Positions 17,985 through 26,504 of a DNA stretch of 32,276 nucleotides are shown piece after piece. The notes beneath the pieces are model-generated. The model was not told the origin of the DNA. It saw nothing but the letters and a program-made list of their open reading frames with translations, and ran no database searches. Position numbers and translations under genes: made by a program. The stretch lies in the NCBI GenBank assembly GCA_903907985.1, contig CAIVQG010000016.1, forward strand, positions 1-32,276, written 5' to 3'. Within the stretch, counting starts at the first letter, position 1. Each line of letters begins with the position of its first letter. Origin of the DNA: an uncultured delta proteobacterium (GTDB lineage: Bacteria > Desulfobacterota > Syntrophia > Syntrophales > Smithellaceae).

Positions 17985-19169
17985 TCAATGTGATGAGATC
18001 ATTTTAACTGGACGGCCATCCGTGCTGCCGGGTCTGTTGATTCTTTGCACTGGTTTGCGAGTATCATTGGCCCGTTGAGCTTCGGCTTTTTGACCCGTGG
18101 CCATGATGATCTCCTCACCGAGGATCGGTTTGACGGTTTCCACAAGGTCGCTGATTGTGACTATCTGATCCTTGATGCTTTCTGTGATTGCTGCAAATTC
18201 CTCGGCGCCGGCGGCATTCTGCTGGACAACTTTATCCATCTCCGCTACGGCGTGGGTAATCTGGTCTATTCCCTGAGCCTGTTCATGAGAAGCTACGGCC
18301 ACCTGCCCGATCAACTCAGTGACATTGAATGCAATTTCCCTGTTTTTGGAAAGTTCATCATTGATCTGTCCGAAGAGGGCCGATGCCTGCCGCGTCTTGC
18401 CGGTGGAATCGGCGATAAGGTCTTCCGTTGTCTTGGCGGCATCGGCAGAACGCAGGGCCAGGTTTCTAACTTCTTCCGCCACGACCGAGAATCCCGCACC
18501 GGCCTCGCCCGCCCGGGCGGCTTCAACGGCCGCGTTCAATGCCAGCAGATTTGTTTGAAAGGCTATTTCATTGATGGTCTTGATGATTTTGGCAGTTTCC
18601 TCACCGGCCTGGACGCTGGCCAGGACTACGTTGTGCATCTGGGTCATCTTGTCCGCTACTAGCTCAAAGCTTTCCCTGGCGTCCTTGGACATCAAGGTAT
18701 TAGCCTTGCCCGCATTCTCAGCATTCTGGGCTGTCATGGAAGACATTTCTTCCAGAGATGCCGACGTTTCTTCTATGGCTGCCGCCTGCTCTCTGGCTCC
18801 TTCCGCCAGAGCTGTGCTAGTGGATATCATTTGTTCCGTGCCCGTGAGCACCTGGTCGATTCCCGTCAAAATGCCGTAGAACGAGGACAGAATCGGGATC
18901 GCTTTCTGTTTGGCAATAAAGATGAATGAGCTCACCAGGAGGGCACCGGCTAAAAATATGCCAACCGCGGCCCATAGCAGCGAATTTGCTGCCTCCATCC
19001 GGCCAAGGATATAAAAAATAATTGAGTCAAGGATGATAACCGGGATGACCACGGCGTACATCTTAGTCGGTCGATGCTTTCCGTAAAGAATCCGTAAACC
19101 GCCTAATCCGACAGCCATTATGCCGGCTAATATTCCCATCAGTCCCAGTACCTCAAAGACAACTTCCAT
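17985..19169 (-). CDS. Methyl-accepting chemotaxis protein without a periplasmic sensor domain
   Basis: 394 residues from the ATG preceded by GGGGAGG. Three closely spaced hydrophobic segments (about 4-28, 38-56, 63-86) take the place of the usual sensor domain and HAMP. The signalling domain fills the rest, with the receptor tip EIAFQTNLLALNAAVEAARAG and GFSVVAEEVRNLA that docks CheA and CheW. A methylation-helix segment rich in Glu/Gln (EQAAAIEETSASLEEMSS) precedes it. No CheB/CheR-binding pentapeptide is seen at the C-terminus, which is Lys/Arg-rich instead. Its input is unknown: possibly a membrane-state or partner signal. It lies upstream of the hybrid kinase with a 196-base gap holding a long inverted repeat. 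A small ATCAAA/TTTGAT inverted repeat (19183-19198) precedes it. Confidence 0.92.
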   Translation of the reverse strand: MEVVFEVLGLMGILAGIMAVGLGGLRILYGKHRPTKMYAVVIPVIILDSIIFYILGRMEAANSLLWAAVGIFLAGALLVSSFIFIAKQKAIPILSSFYGILTGIDQVLTGTEQMISTSTALAEGAREQAAAIEETSASLEEMSSMTAQNAENAGKANTLMSKDARESFELVADKMTQMHNVVLASVQAGEETAKIIKTINEIAFQTNLLALNAAVEAARAGEAGAGFSVVAEEVRNLALRSADAAKTTEDLIADSTGKTRQASALFGQINDELSKNREIAFNVTELIGQVAVASHEQAQGIDQITHAVAEMDKVVQQNAAGAEEFAAITESIKDQIVTISDLVETVKPILGEEIIMATGQKAEAQRANDTRKPVQRINRPGSTDGRPVKMISSH

Positions 19170-19300
19170 AGTATCCTCCCCAATCAAATTGGTTTGATAA
19201 GATATTGCTTTTCGAAAGCGGGAATATAGGGAAGTCCCGTTCTTATGTCAATTGTTTTTAATGATGTTATGCAGATGTGTGATACTGGGGCAGGTCGCGC

Positions 19301-19873
19301 TCATCTACTTTTAACTACAAACCGCCACAGCGCCTCGCGGTGTTCCTTTTTTGCGTAATCAATACCTATTCTGGGTGTGGCGGTAATTCTTTTTGGCGGA
19401 ATAATTTCATAATCTTCCAACCACAATTCTTGGCCACAGGCTAAATCCCAACCGTTCAATGATTTATCAATCCCGAACGCCTGACAGAGCTTGGCCGGGC
19501 CATTGGTCAGCTCTGCTCCTTTTTTCTTCCTGCGGGCTTCCATTTCGGCAATGCCGGCAAGAGGCAAAACCGCCCGAATCAACACAGCGCAGGGATTACC
19601 TTCTTTTTCCGTGACCAGGTTAAGCAGATAATGCATACCATAGGTAAAATAAATGTAAGCATGTGCGGGAGGACCAAACATGACGGCATTGCGCGGCGTT
19701 TCGCCACGGTGCGCATGGCAGGCGCTGTCGCTTTTCCCGCAGTATGCTTCAGTTTCCACGATCATTCCGCTTAATTCGACACCGTTGACCGGACGTACCA
19801 ATTTCCCCCCTAACAGAGCACGGGCAACTTGCAGCGTATCGCGATCATAAAATTCTCTGTGCAATATAGGCAT
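19301..19873 (-). CDS. mpg: 3-methyladenine DNA glycosylase (AAG/Mpg family)
   Basis: 190 residues, normal for bacterial AAG-type glycosylases. The enzyme removes alkylated and deaminated purines such as 3-methyladenine and hypoxanthine to start base-excision repair. MIVETEAY at 37-44 contains the catalytic Glu42 and the base-stacking Tyr44. HRGETPRNAVMFGPPAHAYIYFTYGMHYLLN follows the family pattern closely, and LTNGPAKLCQAFGID is the second conserved block. It is unrelated to E. coli Tag or AlkA. The ribosome binding site is weak. It lies 92 bases beyond asd on the same strand, behind a hairpin, so it may have its own transcription. Confidence 0.95.
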   Translation of the reverse strand: MPILHREFYDRDTLQVARALLGGKLVRPVNGVELSGMIVETEAYCGKSDSACHAHRGETPRNAVMFGPPAHAYIYFTYGMHYLLNLVTEKEGNPCAVLIRAVLPLAGIAEMEARRKKKGAELTNGPAKLCQAFGIDKSLNGWDLACGQELWLEDYEIIPPKRITATPRIGIDYAKKEHREALWRFVVKSR

Positions 19874-19922
19874 AATCAGTCAAGCATTTTCGGAAAAAAA
19901 GGAGATTAATAAATGAATGAGC

Positions 19923-19960
19923 GAAGCCGCGGCTTAATGAAAAGCCGCAGCTTCCTTTTT
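19923..19960. terminator. Hairpin between asd and the glycosylase gene
   Basis: GAAGCCGCGGCTT (19923-19935) pairs with AAGCCGCAGCTTC (19942-19954) over 13 bp with one C-A mismatch and a 6-base loop. On the plus strand it is followed by CTTTTT. On the minus strand, downstream of asd, the following bases are only moderately T-rich. It most likely ends asd transcription and could stop antisense transcripts too. Confidence 0.6.
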
Positions 19961-19965
19961 GATGG

Positions 19966-21045
19966 TTAAATGAGTTTCAGATAATATTTCACCAGATATT
20001 CCGCTGTTTGCAGAGCACCTTTGGCCGCGCCCAGTTTGGTGTTATGGGCCAGGCACACGTATTTGATCCCGTTTTCAATGATCGGGTCTTTACGGATCCG
20101 TCCGACAGTTACGGTCATGCCGCCGCCTTTTTCCCGATCCATGCGTGGCTGCGGGCGGAAAGGATCATCGGTCACGTCAATCAGATGTTTCGGTGAACTG
20201 GGCAGGTTAAGCTCCGCAAATTCTTTGCCGTAATTTAGCATCGCCTTTTTAACATCTTCGGGAGTACAGGGCTTGATTGTTTGTACAAAAGCGCAAACAA
20301 TGTGGCCATCGATTACCGGCACGCGGGTACAGGTGGCAGTAATCCCGAAAGCAGCATTTTGAATTGTTTCGCCGGTGAACTTGCCCAGAATTTTTTGCGG
20401 TTCAGTTTCCACTTTGGGTTCTTCGCCCGGTATATAAGGAACAACGTTTTCCATCATATCCATCGCAGACAGTCCCGGAGTTCTTCCGGCGCCGGACATT
20501 GCCTGCAGCGAAGTCATGACCACCTGCTTCACGCCGAATGCATCCCGAATAGGTTTCAAAGAAACAACGAGTCCGGCAATGGTGCAGTTAGACTTAGGCG
20601 ATATAAAGCCTTTCCAGCCGCGGTTTTTTTGCTGAACAGCGAGCAGTGCGGCATGATCCATATTTACACCGCCGACCAGAATCGGTGTGTCGAATTCATA
20701 GCGAAACGCCGAAGCTGTACTGATTACCGGCGTCGTGCGGGCATATTTCGGCTCTAATTCTTTAGCCGGTCCGGCATCCATAGTGGAGAAAATAATGTCT
20801 ACCGAAGTAGGATCGAAGGCAGATGCATCTTCTACCGGCATATTCCCGATCTCTGCGGGCAGTTCTTCCGTACACCACCAGCGTGATGAACCGTTGGCAT
20901 CTTTCAGCGCTTCGCGATAATTTTTCCCGGCGGATCGCTCGGAAGCCGCCAGCTTCGTAATTTTAAACCAGGGATGACCAATTAAACTGACAATCGCTTG
21001 CTGACCCACAATCCCTGTTGCGCCAACTATGGCAATTCTTAACAT
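19966..21045 (-). CDS. asd: Aspartate-semialdehyde dehydrogenase, archaeal/fungal-like type
   Basis: 359 residues. It reduces aspartyl phosphate to aspartate semialdehyde with NADPH for lysine, threonine, methionine and diaminopimelate synthesis. The N-terminal VGATGIVGQ (residues 7-15) binds NADP. Cys154 in SPKSNCTIAG is the active-site nucleophile and His248 in VPVIDGHIV the catalytic base. The SNCTIAG and QAMSGAGRTPG segments and the GGGMTVTVGRIR block match the archaeal/fungal branch, which is distinct from the E. coli and typical Gram-positive branches. The assignment to branch is by motif only. The ATG has GGAGG before it and lies 27 bases after ribF, so the two are probably co-transcribed. 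Confidence 0.95.
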   Translation of the reverse strand: MLRIAIVGATGIVGQQAIVSLIGHPWFKITKLAASERSAGKNYREALKDANGSSRWWCTEELPAEIGNMPVEDASAFDPTSVDIIFSTMDAGPAKELEPKYARTTPVISTASAFRYEFDTPILVGGVNMDHAALLAVQQKNRGWKGFISPKSNCTIAGLVVSLKPIRDAFGVKQVVMTSLQAMSGAGRTPGLSAMDMMENVVPYIPGEEPKVETEPQKILGKFTGETIQNAAFGITATCTRVPVIDGHIVCAFVQTIKPCTPEDVKKAMLNYGKEFAELNLPSSPKHLIDVTDDPFRPQPRMDREKGGGMTVTVGRIRKDPIIENGIKYVCLAHNTKLGAAKGALQTAEYLVKYYLKLI

Positions 21046-21072
21046 TGAACTATTACCTCCAAATAAATTTCC

Positions 21073-22017
21073 TTATACTTTCTTTTCCATATTATTAATT
21101 AAGATAGCTCTAACTTTCTCCACATCCGCGGCTATCTGTTGCTTCAACATTTCGGGACCGTCAAATTTGACAATATCCCGCAACTTCTCCACAAATAAAA
21201 TATTTATTCTTTTGCTCCGGACATCTCCTGCGAAATCAAGCAGGTGAGCTTCGAACGTAAAAGTATAATCGGAAAACGTCGGCTTAACTCCAATATTTAA
21301 AGCCGCCATATAGCATTTCCCTTCCAGTTCGGCAAAAGCAGCATAAATGCCGGGTGGCGGCAGCAATTCTTTGTCTGGTTCCAGATTGGCCGTGGGAAAA
21401 CCAAGTCCTGTTCCCCGCCCCCTGCCGGAAACTACAATTCCTGCAATATTGTGCCACCTTCCCATAAACTTGAATACGGAGCTCACATCACCTTGCAGAA
21501 TTAAGTTGCGAATTAAAGTGCTGCTGATAATATCGGTTCCCACTTTAAAAGCGTCAACCACTTCCACAGCAAAGCCCAGTTTCGCTCCGGAAGAAATCAA
21601 ATAATCACTGTTACCCTGTTTGGCCTGGCCGAATGTGTAATCATGGCCGACAATAACTTTTTTAACTTCCAGCTTCTGCGTTAGGAAGCCATAAACAAAT
21701 TGTTCGGCGGTAATTTTCGAATATTCCGGCGAAAAAGGGATTACCAGCGTTCCGTCAACTCCGCAATTGTCCAGAAGTTTAAGTTTTTCAGCTAAAGTGG
21801 TAATTAGATAAAAAGGCCGGATATTGGGATGCAGGATCATTTTCGGATGAGGATCAAAGGTAATAACCAGCGATTTTGTCGAGGCGTCCCGGGCTTCTGT
21901 TGCCAACTTACGGCAAATGAATTGATGGCTTAAATGCACGCCGTCAAAATTACCAATCGTGACAAAGGAACCGCGAAAATCTTCCGTAATATTTTCAATA
22001 CCTTTAAATACAATCAT
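21073..22017 (-). CDS. ribF: Bifunctional riboflavin kinase / FAD synthetase
   Basis: 314 residues, the standard RibF length. It converts riboflavin to FMN and then FAD. The N-terminal nucleotidyltransferase domain has GNFDGVHLSHQ at 22-32 and ITFDPHPK, followed by ISSTLIRNL. The C-terminal riboflavin-kinase domain starts about residue 180 with GRGRGTGLGFPTANL and contains GIYAAFAEL and ALNIGVKPTF. All expected motifs are intact. The ribosome binding site is weak. It is the first gene of a short minus-strand group with asd, and is divergent from the tRNA-Leu gene, 116 bases away. Confidence 0.97.
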   Translation of the reverse strand: MIVFKGIENITEDFRGSFVTIGNFDGVHLSHQFICRKLATEARDASTKSLVITFDPHPKMILHPNIRPFYLITTLAEKLKLLDNCGVDGTLVIPFSPEYSKITAEQFVYGFLTQKLEVKKVIVGHDYTFGQAKQGNSDYLISSGAKLGFAVEVVDAFKVGTDIISSTLIRNLILQGDVSSVFKFMGRWHNIAGIVVSGRGRGTGLGFPTANLEPDKELLPPPGIYAAFAELEGKCYMAALNIGVKPTFSDYTFTFEAHLLDFAGDVRSKRINILFVEKLRDIVKFDGPEMLKQQIAADVEKVRAILINNMEKKV

Positions 22018-22092
22018 AAGTTTCTCATAAGTAAATTTTTAGTTAGCGTGCTACCATAACATTTTGGTAATTAAATTCAACATCATTTTATC

Positions 22093-22120
22093 TTGACAAG
22101 AAGGCACTGATCGTTATAGT
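22093..22120 (+). promoter_or_regulatory. Promoter of tRNA-Leu
   Basis: TTGACA (22093-22098) and TATAGT (22115-22120) are 16 bases apart, ending 13 bases before the mature tRNA. This is the expected layout for a stable-RNA promoter. Confidence 0.75.
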
Positions 22121-22133
22121 TCATCGCCTGCAT

Positions 22134-22220
22134 GCCGAAGTGGCGGAATTGGTAGACGCGCTAGGTTCAGGGTCTAGTGGGTGTACGCCTGTCCGGGTTC
22201 AAGTCCCGGCTTCGGCACCA
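22134..22220 (+). tRNA. tRNA-Leu (anticodon CAG)
   Basis: 87 bases with a 7-bp acceptor stem GCCGAAG/CTTCGGC, a D arm with GGTAGACGCG, an anticodon loop TTCAGGG reading CAG (decodes CUG), a long variable arm as in class II tRNAs, a T arm with GGTTCAAGTCC, and an encoded CCA end (22218-22220). It stands alone with its own promoter and terminator. Its 3' end could serve as an integration site, but no second copy of that end was seen in the window. Confidence 0.97.
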
Positions 22221-22231
22221 TTAAAAAACCG

Positions 22232-22260
22232 GGCGCAATCTTTTATGGATTGCGCCTTTT
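22232..22260 (+). terminator. Rho-independent terminator of tRNA-Leu
   Basis: GGCGCAATC (22232-22240) and GATTGCGCC (22248-22256) form a perfect 9-bp stem with a 7-base loop, followed by TTTT. It begins 11 bases after the CCA end. Confidence 0.88.
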
Positions 22261-22383
22261 CATTTTGCGCCGGGTTTGATATTGTGGAATCGCTTTAAAA
22301 ATGATTAGAAGGTAGATCAATGCGGTAGCAATACTTTTGAACCAGTAACACCCAAAGCAAAGAAATATTTTCCTCCGGAGCGG

Positions 22384-22872
22384 ATGTTATTGATGAAGAA
22401 ATGGTATACGAAAGAAGTAAGGGCTTATTGTAAAATATTATTCCTGCTGACCTTTTCCATTTTTCTGATGTCTTGTGTAAGCTGGGTAATGCAAGCGCCA
22501 TCCTTTGCCCTGCGAGGAATTACTCTCCGGCCCATCTCCTTTACGGAAATGAATCTGCTCTTCGATCTCGATGTGCAAAATCCCAACAGTTTTGACCTGA
22601 CATTTAAATCTTTGGCATACACCGTTTATCTGCAAAATGAGGAAATCGGCAATGGCCATCTGGAGAAGGAGTTATTGATCCCCTCCTCCTCAATAACGCG
22701 CATACAAGTGCCAGTCGTGGCCGGATTCAAAGACTTCAGCGGCAGCCTGAAGGCAATTTTAACAAAGGCAGACCTGCCTTATAAAATTGAAGGCAAAGCC
22801 ACTGTCAAAACAGCATTTGGCAGCCGCCAATTTCCTTTTTCTAAGGAAGGACTGCTCAATGCGAAAAAGTAG
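22384..22872 (+). CDS. LEA14-like (water-stress/hypersensitive response domain) lipoprotein
   Basis: 162 residues. After a basic N-terminus and a hydrophobic stretch, FLMSC at 27-31 is a lipobox, so Cys31 should be lipidated and the protein anchored in the periplasm or outer membrane. The mature part matches the LEA type 2 / WHy fold: FDLDVQNPNSFDLTFKSLAYTVYLQNEEIGNG is the hallmark NPN segment, followed by beta strands with VPVVAGF and YKIEGKATVKTAFGSRQFPF. In bacteria these proteins are linked, by family only, to desiccation or stress. A second in-frame ATG lies at 22393; both have only modest ribosome binding sites. Confidence 0.88.
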   Translation: MLLMKKWYTKEVRAYCKILFLLTFSIFLMSCVSWVMQAPSFALRGITLRPISFTEMNLLFDLDVQNPNSFDLTFKSLAYTVYLQNEEIGNGHLEKELLIPSSSITRIQVPVVAGFKDFSGSLKAILTKADLPYKIEGKATVKTAFGSRQFPFSKEGLLNAKK

Positions 22873-23021
22873 AGTGTAAGCACACGAAGGGTTGTTTTCT
22901 CATTCCCGCAGAAACGCAACTGTAGGCCATCATTGAACAGCAGGACTCATTTATCAGAAACACAACATTATTTTCTGGTCTTGTGGAAAATAATCAACGA
23001 AACGATAAAAGAAGGAATCGC

Positions 23022-24941
23022 ATGTTGCACCGGGGAATAATCAGGGCAGGCAAAAAATGGCTGGATGGGTTTTGGCCCAGAAAAGAACTGACAGAGTTTA
23101 AGGATCTCGATGGTTGGCGGATATACTACATCGGGATTATTCGCTCCATTGCCTTAATCGCTCTCCCTATAGGATTTGCCTTTTCAATTCCAAACTTTGT
23201 TGCCCAGGGGAATTATGGATTGATCGCATTTGAAGTTGGCGTCATCATATTAATTGCTCTGATGTCACGCATTCGTTACACGACCTTATCTATTAAAATT
23301 TTTTTTATAATGTTTTATGGATTGATGCTGACATTTATTATCACGCTCGGTCCTTTATATGCGCGTGCGGGCTGGGTGGTTATGTGCGTTGTCGGTGCCG
23401 CCTTTCTCTTTGGGGTCCGTGCCGCCATCATCACCACCTCTATTAACGCCGTTTTGCTGATGCTCTTGTACTGGCAGGTTGGTCCGCACCTGCGGGCCTG
23501 GGCCTCTGTCTATTCGGAACACTTTGCCACATGGATCATGTTTGTCGTGAACATTTCTCTCGTCTCCCTGTTCGCAAGCCTGCCGGTGGGTTTGCTCCTG
23601 AATCAAATGAACAGGCTGTTGATTAATGAACGTGATTTGCACATGCAACTTGCCTCGGAGTCCGAGGTTCTGCAATCAATTAACACAGCACTCCGCAATG
23701 AGATTGCCGAACGCCAAAAAACCGAGGAAGAGAAAAAGCACCTTCAGACCGATCTGGCTCAGGCCCAGAAAATGGAAGCTGTGGGGACGCTGGCGGGCGG
23801 CATTGCTCATGACTTCAACAATATCCTTTCAGCAATTATCGGCTATTCAGAGCTGGTCCTGAACGACACAGCGGTTTCCGAAAAAACCAGACAAAAAATC
23901 ATCGAGATTCTTAATTCCGGCGAACGTGCCAAAGCGCTGGTCAATCAGATTCTGGCCTTCAGCCGCAAGGCCGAAATTCGTATTGCGCCTCTCGAACTTA
24001 AAGAAGCGATCTCGGAAGCATTGAAAATGATGCGTTCATTGATCCCGGCCAACATCACCATTGAACAAAATTATGCCGCTTCCGGCCTGGTTTTGTCGAG
24101 CTCGACTTATATCCATCAGATCATTATGAATTTATGTAGTAACGCCATCCATGCCATGGAGAACGATGGCGGTGTGCTGGAAGTTTTTCTCACACGAGAG
24201 CAGATCGACGCGCAGTCAGCGGCTGGCGAGTTGCGTCTTCCGGCAGGATCATACCTAAAAATGACAATCAGCGATACCGGTCAGGGCATGATCCCCGAGG
24301 TTGCCGCCCGCGTTTTTGAACCTTATTTTACCACTAAGGAAACCGGACGGGGAACGGGGCTGGGACTTTCGGTGGTACACGGTATCGTCAAAAGCCACGG
24401 TGGAGCTATTGCCTGCCGTAGCACAGCGGGAATAGGAACCTCATTCGAAATCTATTTTCCGGAGATGGAAGACCGGCGGAAGCAGGAGGACTCCCGTCAA
24501 GAGGAAGCAATGCCCACGGGTACGGAAACCATCCTCTATGTCGATGACGAACCCATGTTGTGCGATATAGCCAGTGAAATGTTAGAGAGTCTGGGATATC
24601 AGGTGGTCGGTAAAACTAGCAGCGTTGAAGCTTATGATCTCTTTATCGTTGAGCCACAACGATTTGCTGCCGTCATTACTGATATGAGCATGCCGCAGTT
24701 AACCGGTGATAAGCTCGCCCAGAAAATTCTCGCATTGCGACCAGACACGCCCATTATTGTCTGCACCGGATACAGTGAGCATGTCTCCGGCGAGGATGCT
24801 GCCCGGCTGGGCGTCCGGGAATTTCTGATGAAACCCTACAAAATGCCTCAACTTGCCTATGCAGTCCGCCGGGTCATTGACGGCAATTCTTTTGCCCAAA
24901 AGCACAAACCGCAACACGTTAAAGATATTTTCCGGGAATAG
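23022..24941 (+). CDS. Membrane-bound hybrid histidine kinase
   Basis: 639 residues from the ATG at 23022, chosen because AAGGA lies 5 bases before it; the frame is open to a GTG at 22983 without a good ribosome binding site. Six or so hydrophobic segments between about residues 36 and 196 form a membrane sensor module with no large periplasmic loop. A coiled coil (200-250) leads to [11 protein letters not shown] with phosphoacceptor His263. The ATPase domain has NLCSNAIHAM, DTGQGM and GRGTGLGLS. The C-terminal receiver has DDE at 508-510, Asp554 and Lys604. There is no PAS domain. The signal is unknown and no response regulator gene is adjacent. It is convergent with the ligase gene. Confidence 0.92.
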   Translation: MLHRGIIRAGKKWLDGFWPRKELTEFKDLDGWRIYYIGIIRSIALIALPIGFAFSIPNFVAQGNYGLIAFEVGVIILIALMSRIRYTTLSIKIFFIMFYGLMLTFIITLGPLYARAGWVVMCVVGAAFLFGVRAAIITTSINAVLLMLLYWQVGPHLRAWASVYSEHFATWIMFVVNISLVSLFASLPVGLLLNQMNRLLINERDLHMQLASESEVLQSINTALRNEIAERQKTEEEKKHLQTDLAQAQKMEAVGTLAGGIAHDFNNILSAIIGYSELVLNDTAVSEKTRQKIIEILNSGERAKALVNQILAFSRKAEIRIAPLELKEAISEALKMMRSLIPANITIEQNYAASGLVLSSSTYIHQIIMNLCSNAIHAMENDGGVLEVFLTREQIDAQSAAGELRLPAGSYLKMTISDTGQGMIPEVAARVFEPYFTTKETGRGTGLGLSVVHGIVKSHGGAIACRSTAGIGTSFEIYFPEMEDRRKQEDSRQEEAMPTGTETILYVDDEPMLCDIASEMLESLGYQVVGKTSSVEAYDLFIVEPQRFAAVITDMSMPQLTGDKLAQKILALRPDTPIIVCTGYSEHVSGEDAARLGVREFLMKPYKMPQLAYAVRRVIDGNSFAQKHKPQHVKDIFRE

Positions 24942-24974
24942 ATGAACAATGATCTTGGGTATTGATACAGGTAG

Positions 24975-26282
24975 TTACATTTTCCGTTTATCAATTACCC
25001 TGCTCGCCTTACCTTCAGATCGCTGGAGCGATTTTGGCTCCACAAGCTTGATTTTTGCCGTGATCCCCAGGTAATCTTTCATATCTTTTAAAATCATCTT
25101 TTCGAGCTTCTGCAAGACCTTCACTTCGTCGGCATTAGCAAACTGGCTTTCCGTAACTTCGACCTGGACCTCCAACGTATCAAGAGTGCCTTCACGGTCA
25201 ACAATCAGTTGATAATGTGGTTCGAGGCCTTTGATGCCGACCAGCACGGCCTCGATCTGGGAAGGAAAGACATTGACGCCCCGGATGATGAGCATATCGT
25301 CGCTGCGGCCCATTACGCGGTCCATGCGGTAAGATGTCCGGCCGCACCGGCAGGGTAATGGATACAGACGGGAAATATCGCGGGTCCGGTAACGGATCAG
25401 GGGAAAGGCTTCCTTGGTGATAGTTGTAAAGACCAGTTCGCCCTGTTCACCGGGAGGGAGAACCTCACCCGTTTCCGGATTGATGGTTTCCACCAGGAAA
25501 TGATCTTCGAAAATATGCATGCCTTCCTGTGCGTCGCTGCATTCCATGGCGACTCCCGGTCCCATGATTTCGGAAAGGCCGTAGATATTCATAGCTTTAA
25601 TATCAAAAGCTTTTTCAATTTCCTGGCGCATTTGTTCGCTCCATGGTTCGGCGCCGAAGATACCAACCCGCAGGTTCAGAGAGCGCATATCGATACCCAT
25701 GGCTTGTCCCTGTTCCGCCAGATTCAGGGCATAAGAAGGAGTGCAGCAGATTGCCGTCGGGCCAAAATCCTGCAGAATCATGAGCTGCCGTTTGGTGTTG
25801 CCGCCGGACATGGGGATAACGCTGGCCCCGAGCTTTTCCGCTCCGTAATGAAGTCCCAAGCCACCCGTAAACAGTCCGTAACCATAAGCATTATGGATTA
25901 CATCATTCTTTGTTAGGTTGGCGGCAACAAGACAGCGCGCCACCAGTTCCGCCCAAGTTTCGATATCACGCTTCGTATAGCCGACGACTGTAGAACGGCC
26001 TGTTGTTCCCGAAGATGCGTGCAGGCGGACAACACTGCTCATGGGCGTGGCAAATAAGCCAAAGGGATAATTGTCCCGTAAATCCTGTTTGGTGGTAAAG
26101 GGGAATTGTTTGAGGTCAGAAAGAGATTTGATGTTATCCGGAGATACACCCGCTTTGTCAAAGGACTTTTTATAGAAACCGACACAGTGATAGACACGAT
26201 TAACAACTTGCTGTAATCGCTTTAATTGTAATGCTTCCAGGGCTTCCCTGGGTAGTGTTTCATATTCCTCATTGTAGATCAT
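24975..26282 (-). CDS. paaK: Phenylacetate-CoA ligase-type adenylate-forming enzyme
   Basis: 435 residues, the usual PaaK length. Such enzymes activate phenylacetate or related aryl acids with ATP and CoA to the acyl-CoA. ASSGTTGR near residues 89-96 is the ATP-binding P loop. [19 protein letters not shown] and the [22 protein letters not shown] segment are typical, with the RCGR cysteines characteristic of PaaK. The C-terminal domain has MIIKG-like [17 protein letters not shown] and ends with a Lys-containing [10 protein letters not shown] that supplies the acyl-adenylate lysine. Anaerobes carry several paralogues and the true substrate here is uncertain. No other phenylacetate gene is adjacent. 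An AGGAG lies before the ATG. Confidence 0.92.
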   Translation of the reverse strand: MIYNEEYETLPREALEALQLKRLQQVVNRVYHCVGFYKKSFDKAGVSPDNIKSLSDLKQFPFTTKQDLRDNYPFGLFATPMSSVVRLHASSGTTGRSTVVGYTKRDIETWAELVARCLVAANLTKNDVIHNAYGYGLFTGGLGLHYGAEKLGASVIPMSGGNTKRQLMILQDFGPTAICCTPSYALNLAEQGQAMGIDMRSLNLRVGIFGAEPWSEQMRQEIEKAFDIKAMNIYGLSEIMGPGVAMECSDAQEGMHIFEDHFLVETINPETGEVLPPGEQGELVFTTITKEAFPLIRYRTRDISRLYPLPCRCGRTSYRMDRVMGRSDDMLIIRGVNVFPSQIEAVLVGIKGLEPHYQLIVDREGTLDTLEVQVEVTESQFANADEVKVLQKLEKMILKDMKDYLGITAKIKLVEPKSLQRSEGKASRVIDKRKM

Positions 26283-26401
26283 CCGTCCCGTTCTCCTGTA
26301 GATATATTTATTATCCTATAGCATAAGCTGAAATAGCAGAGCAAGGAGCAAACAATAATATTAATCACCTGCACCTCATAATTTTCAGTAATGTTATTTC
26401 C

Positions 26402-26430
26402 TTGACACCAAAGTCTTTGCTCCATATACT
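26402..26430 (+). promoter_or_regulatory. Consensus-like promoter for the emrAB pair
   Basis: TTGACA (26402-26407) and TATACT (26425-26430) are exactly 17 bases apart, about 75 bases before emrA. It is the strongest protein-gene promoter seen in the window. No clear operator was found beside it. Confidence 0.75.
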
Positions 26431-26504
26431 CAGCACATTCTGGATAGGTATTTGGAATAAACAAAATAAATACAGTATCTTGCAAGGGTAAATCCGGAGC
26501 ATAT

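Noticed and set aside
22134-22220. tRNA-Leu as the edge of an integrated element
   Set aside because: No integrase, excisionase or second copy of the tRNA 3' end was found downstream within the window.
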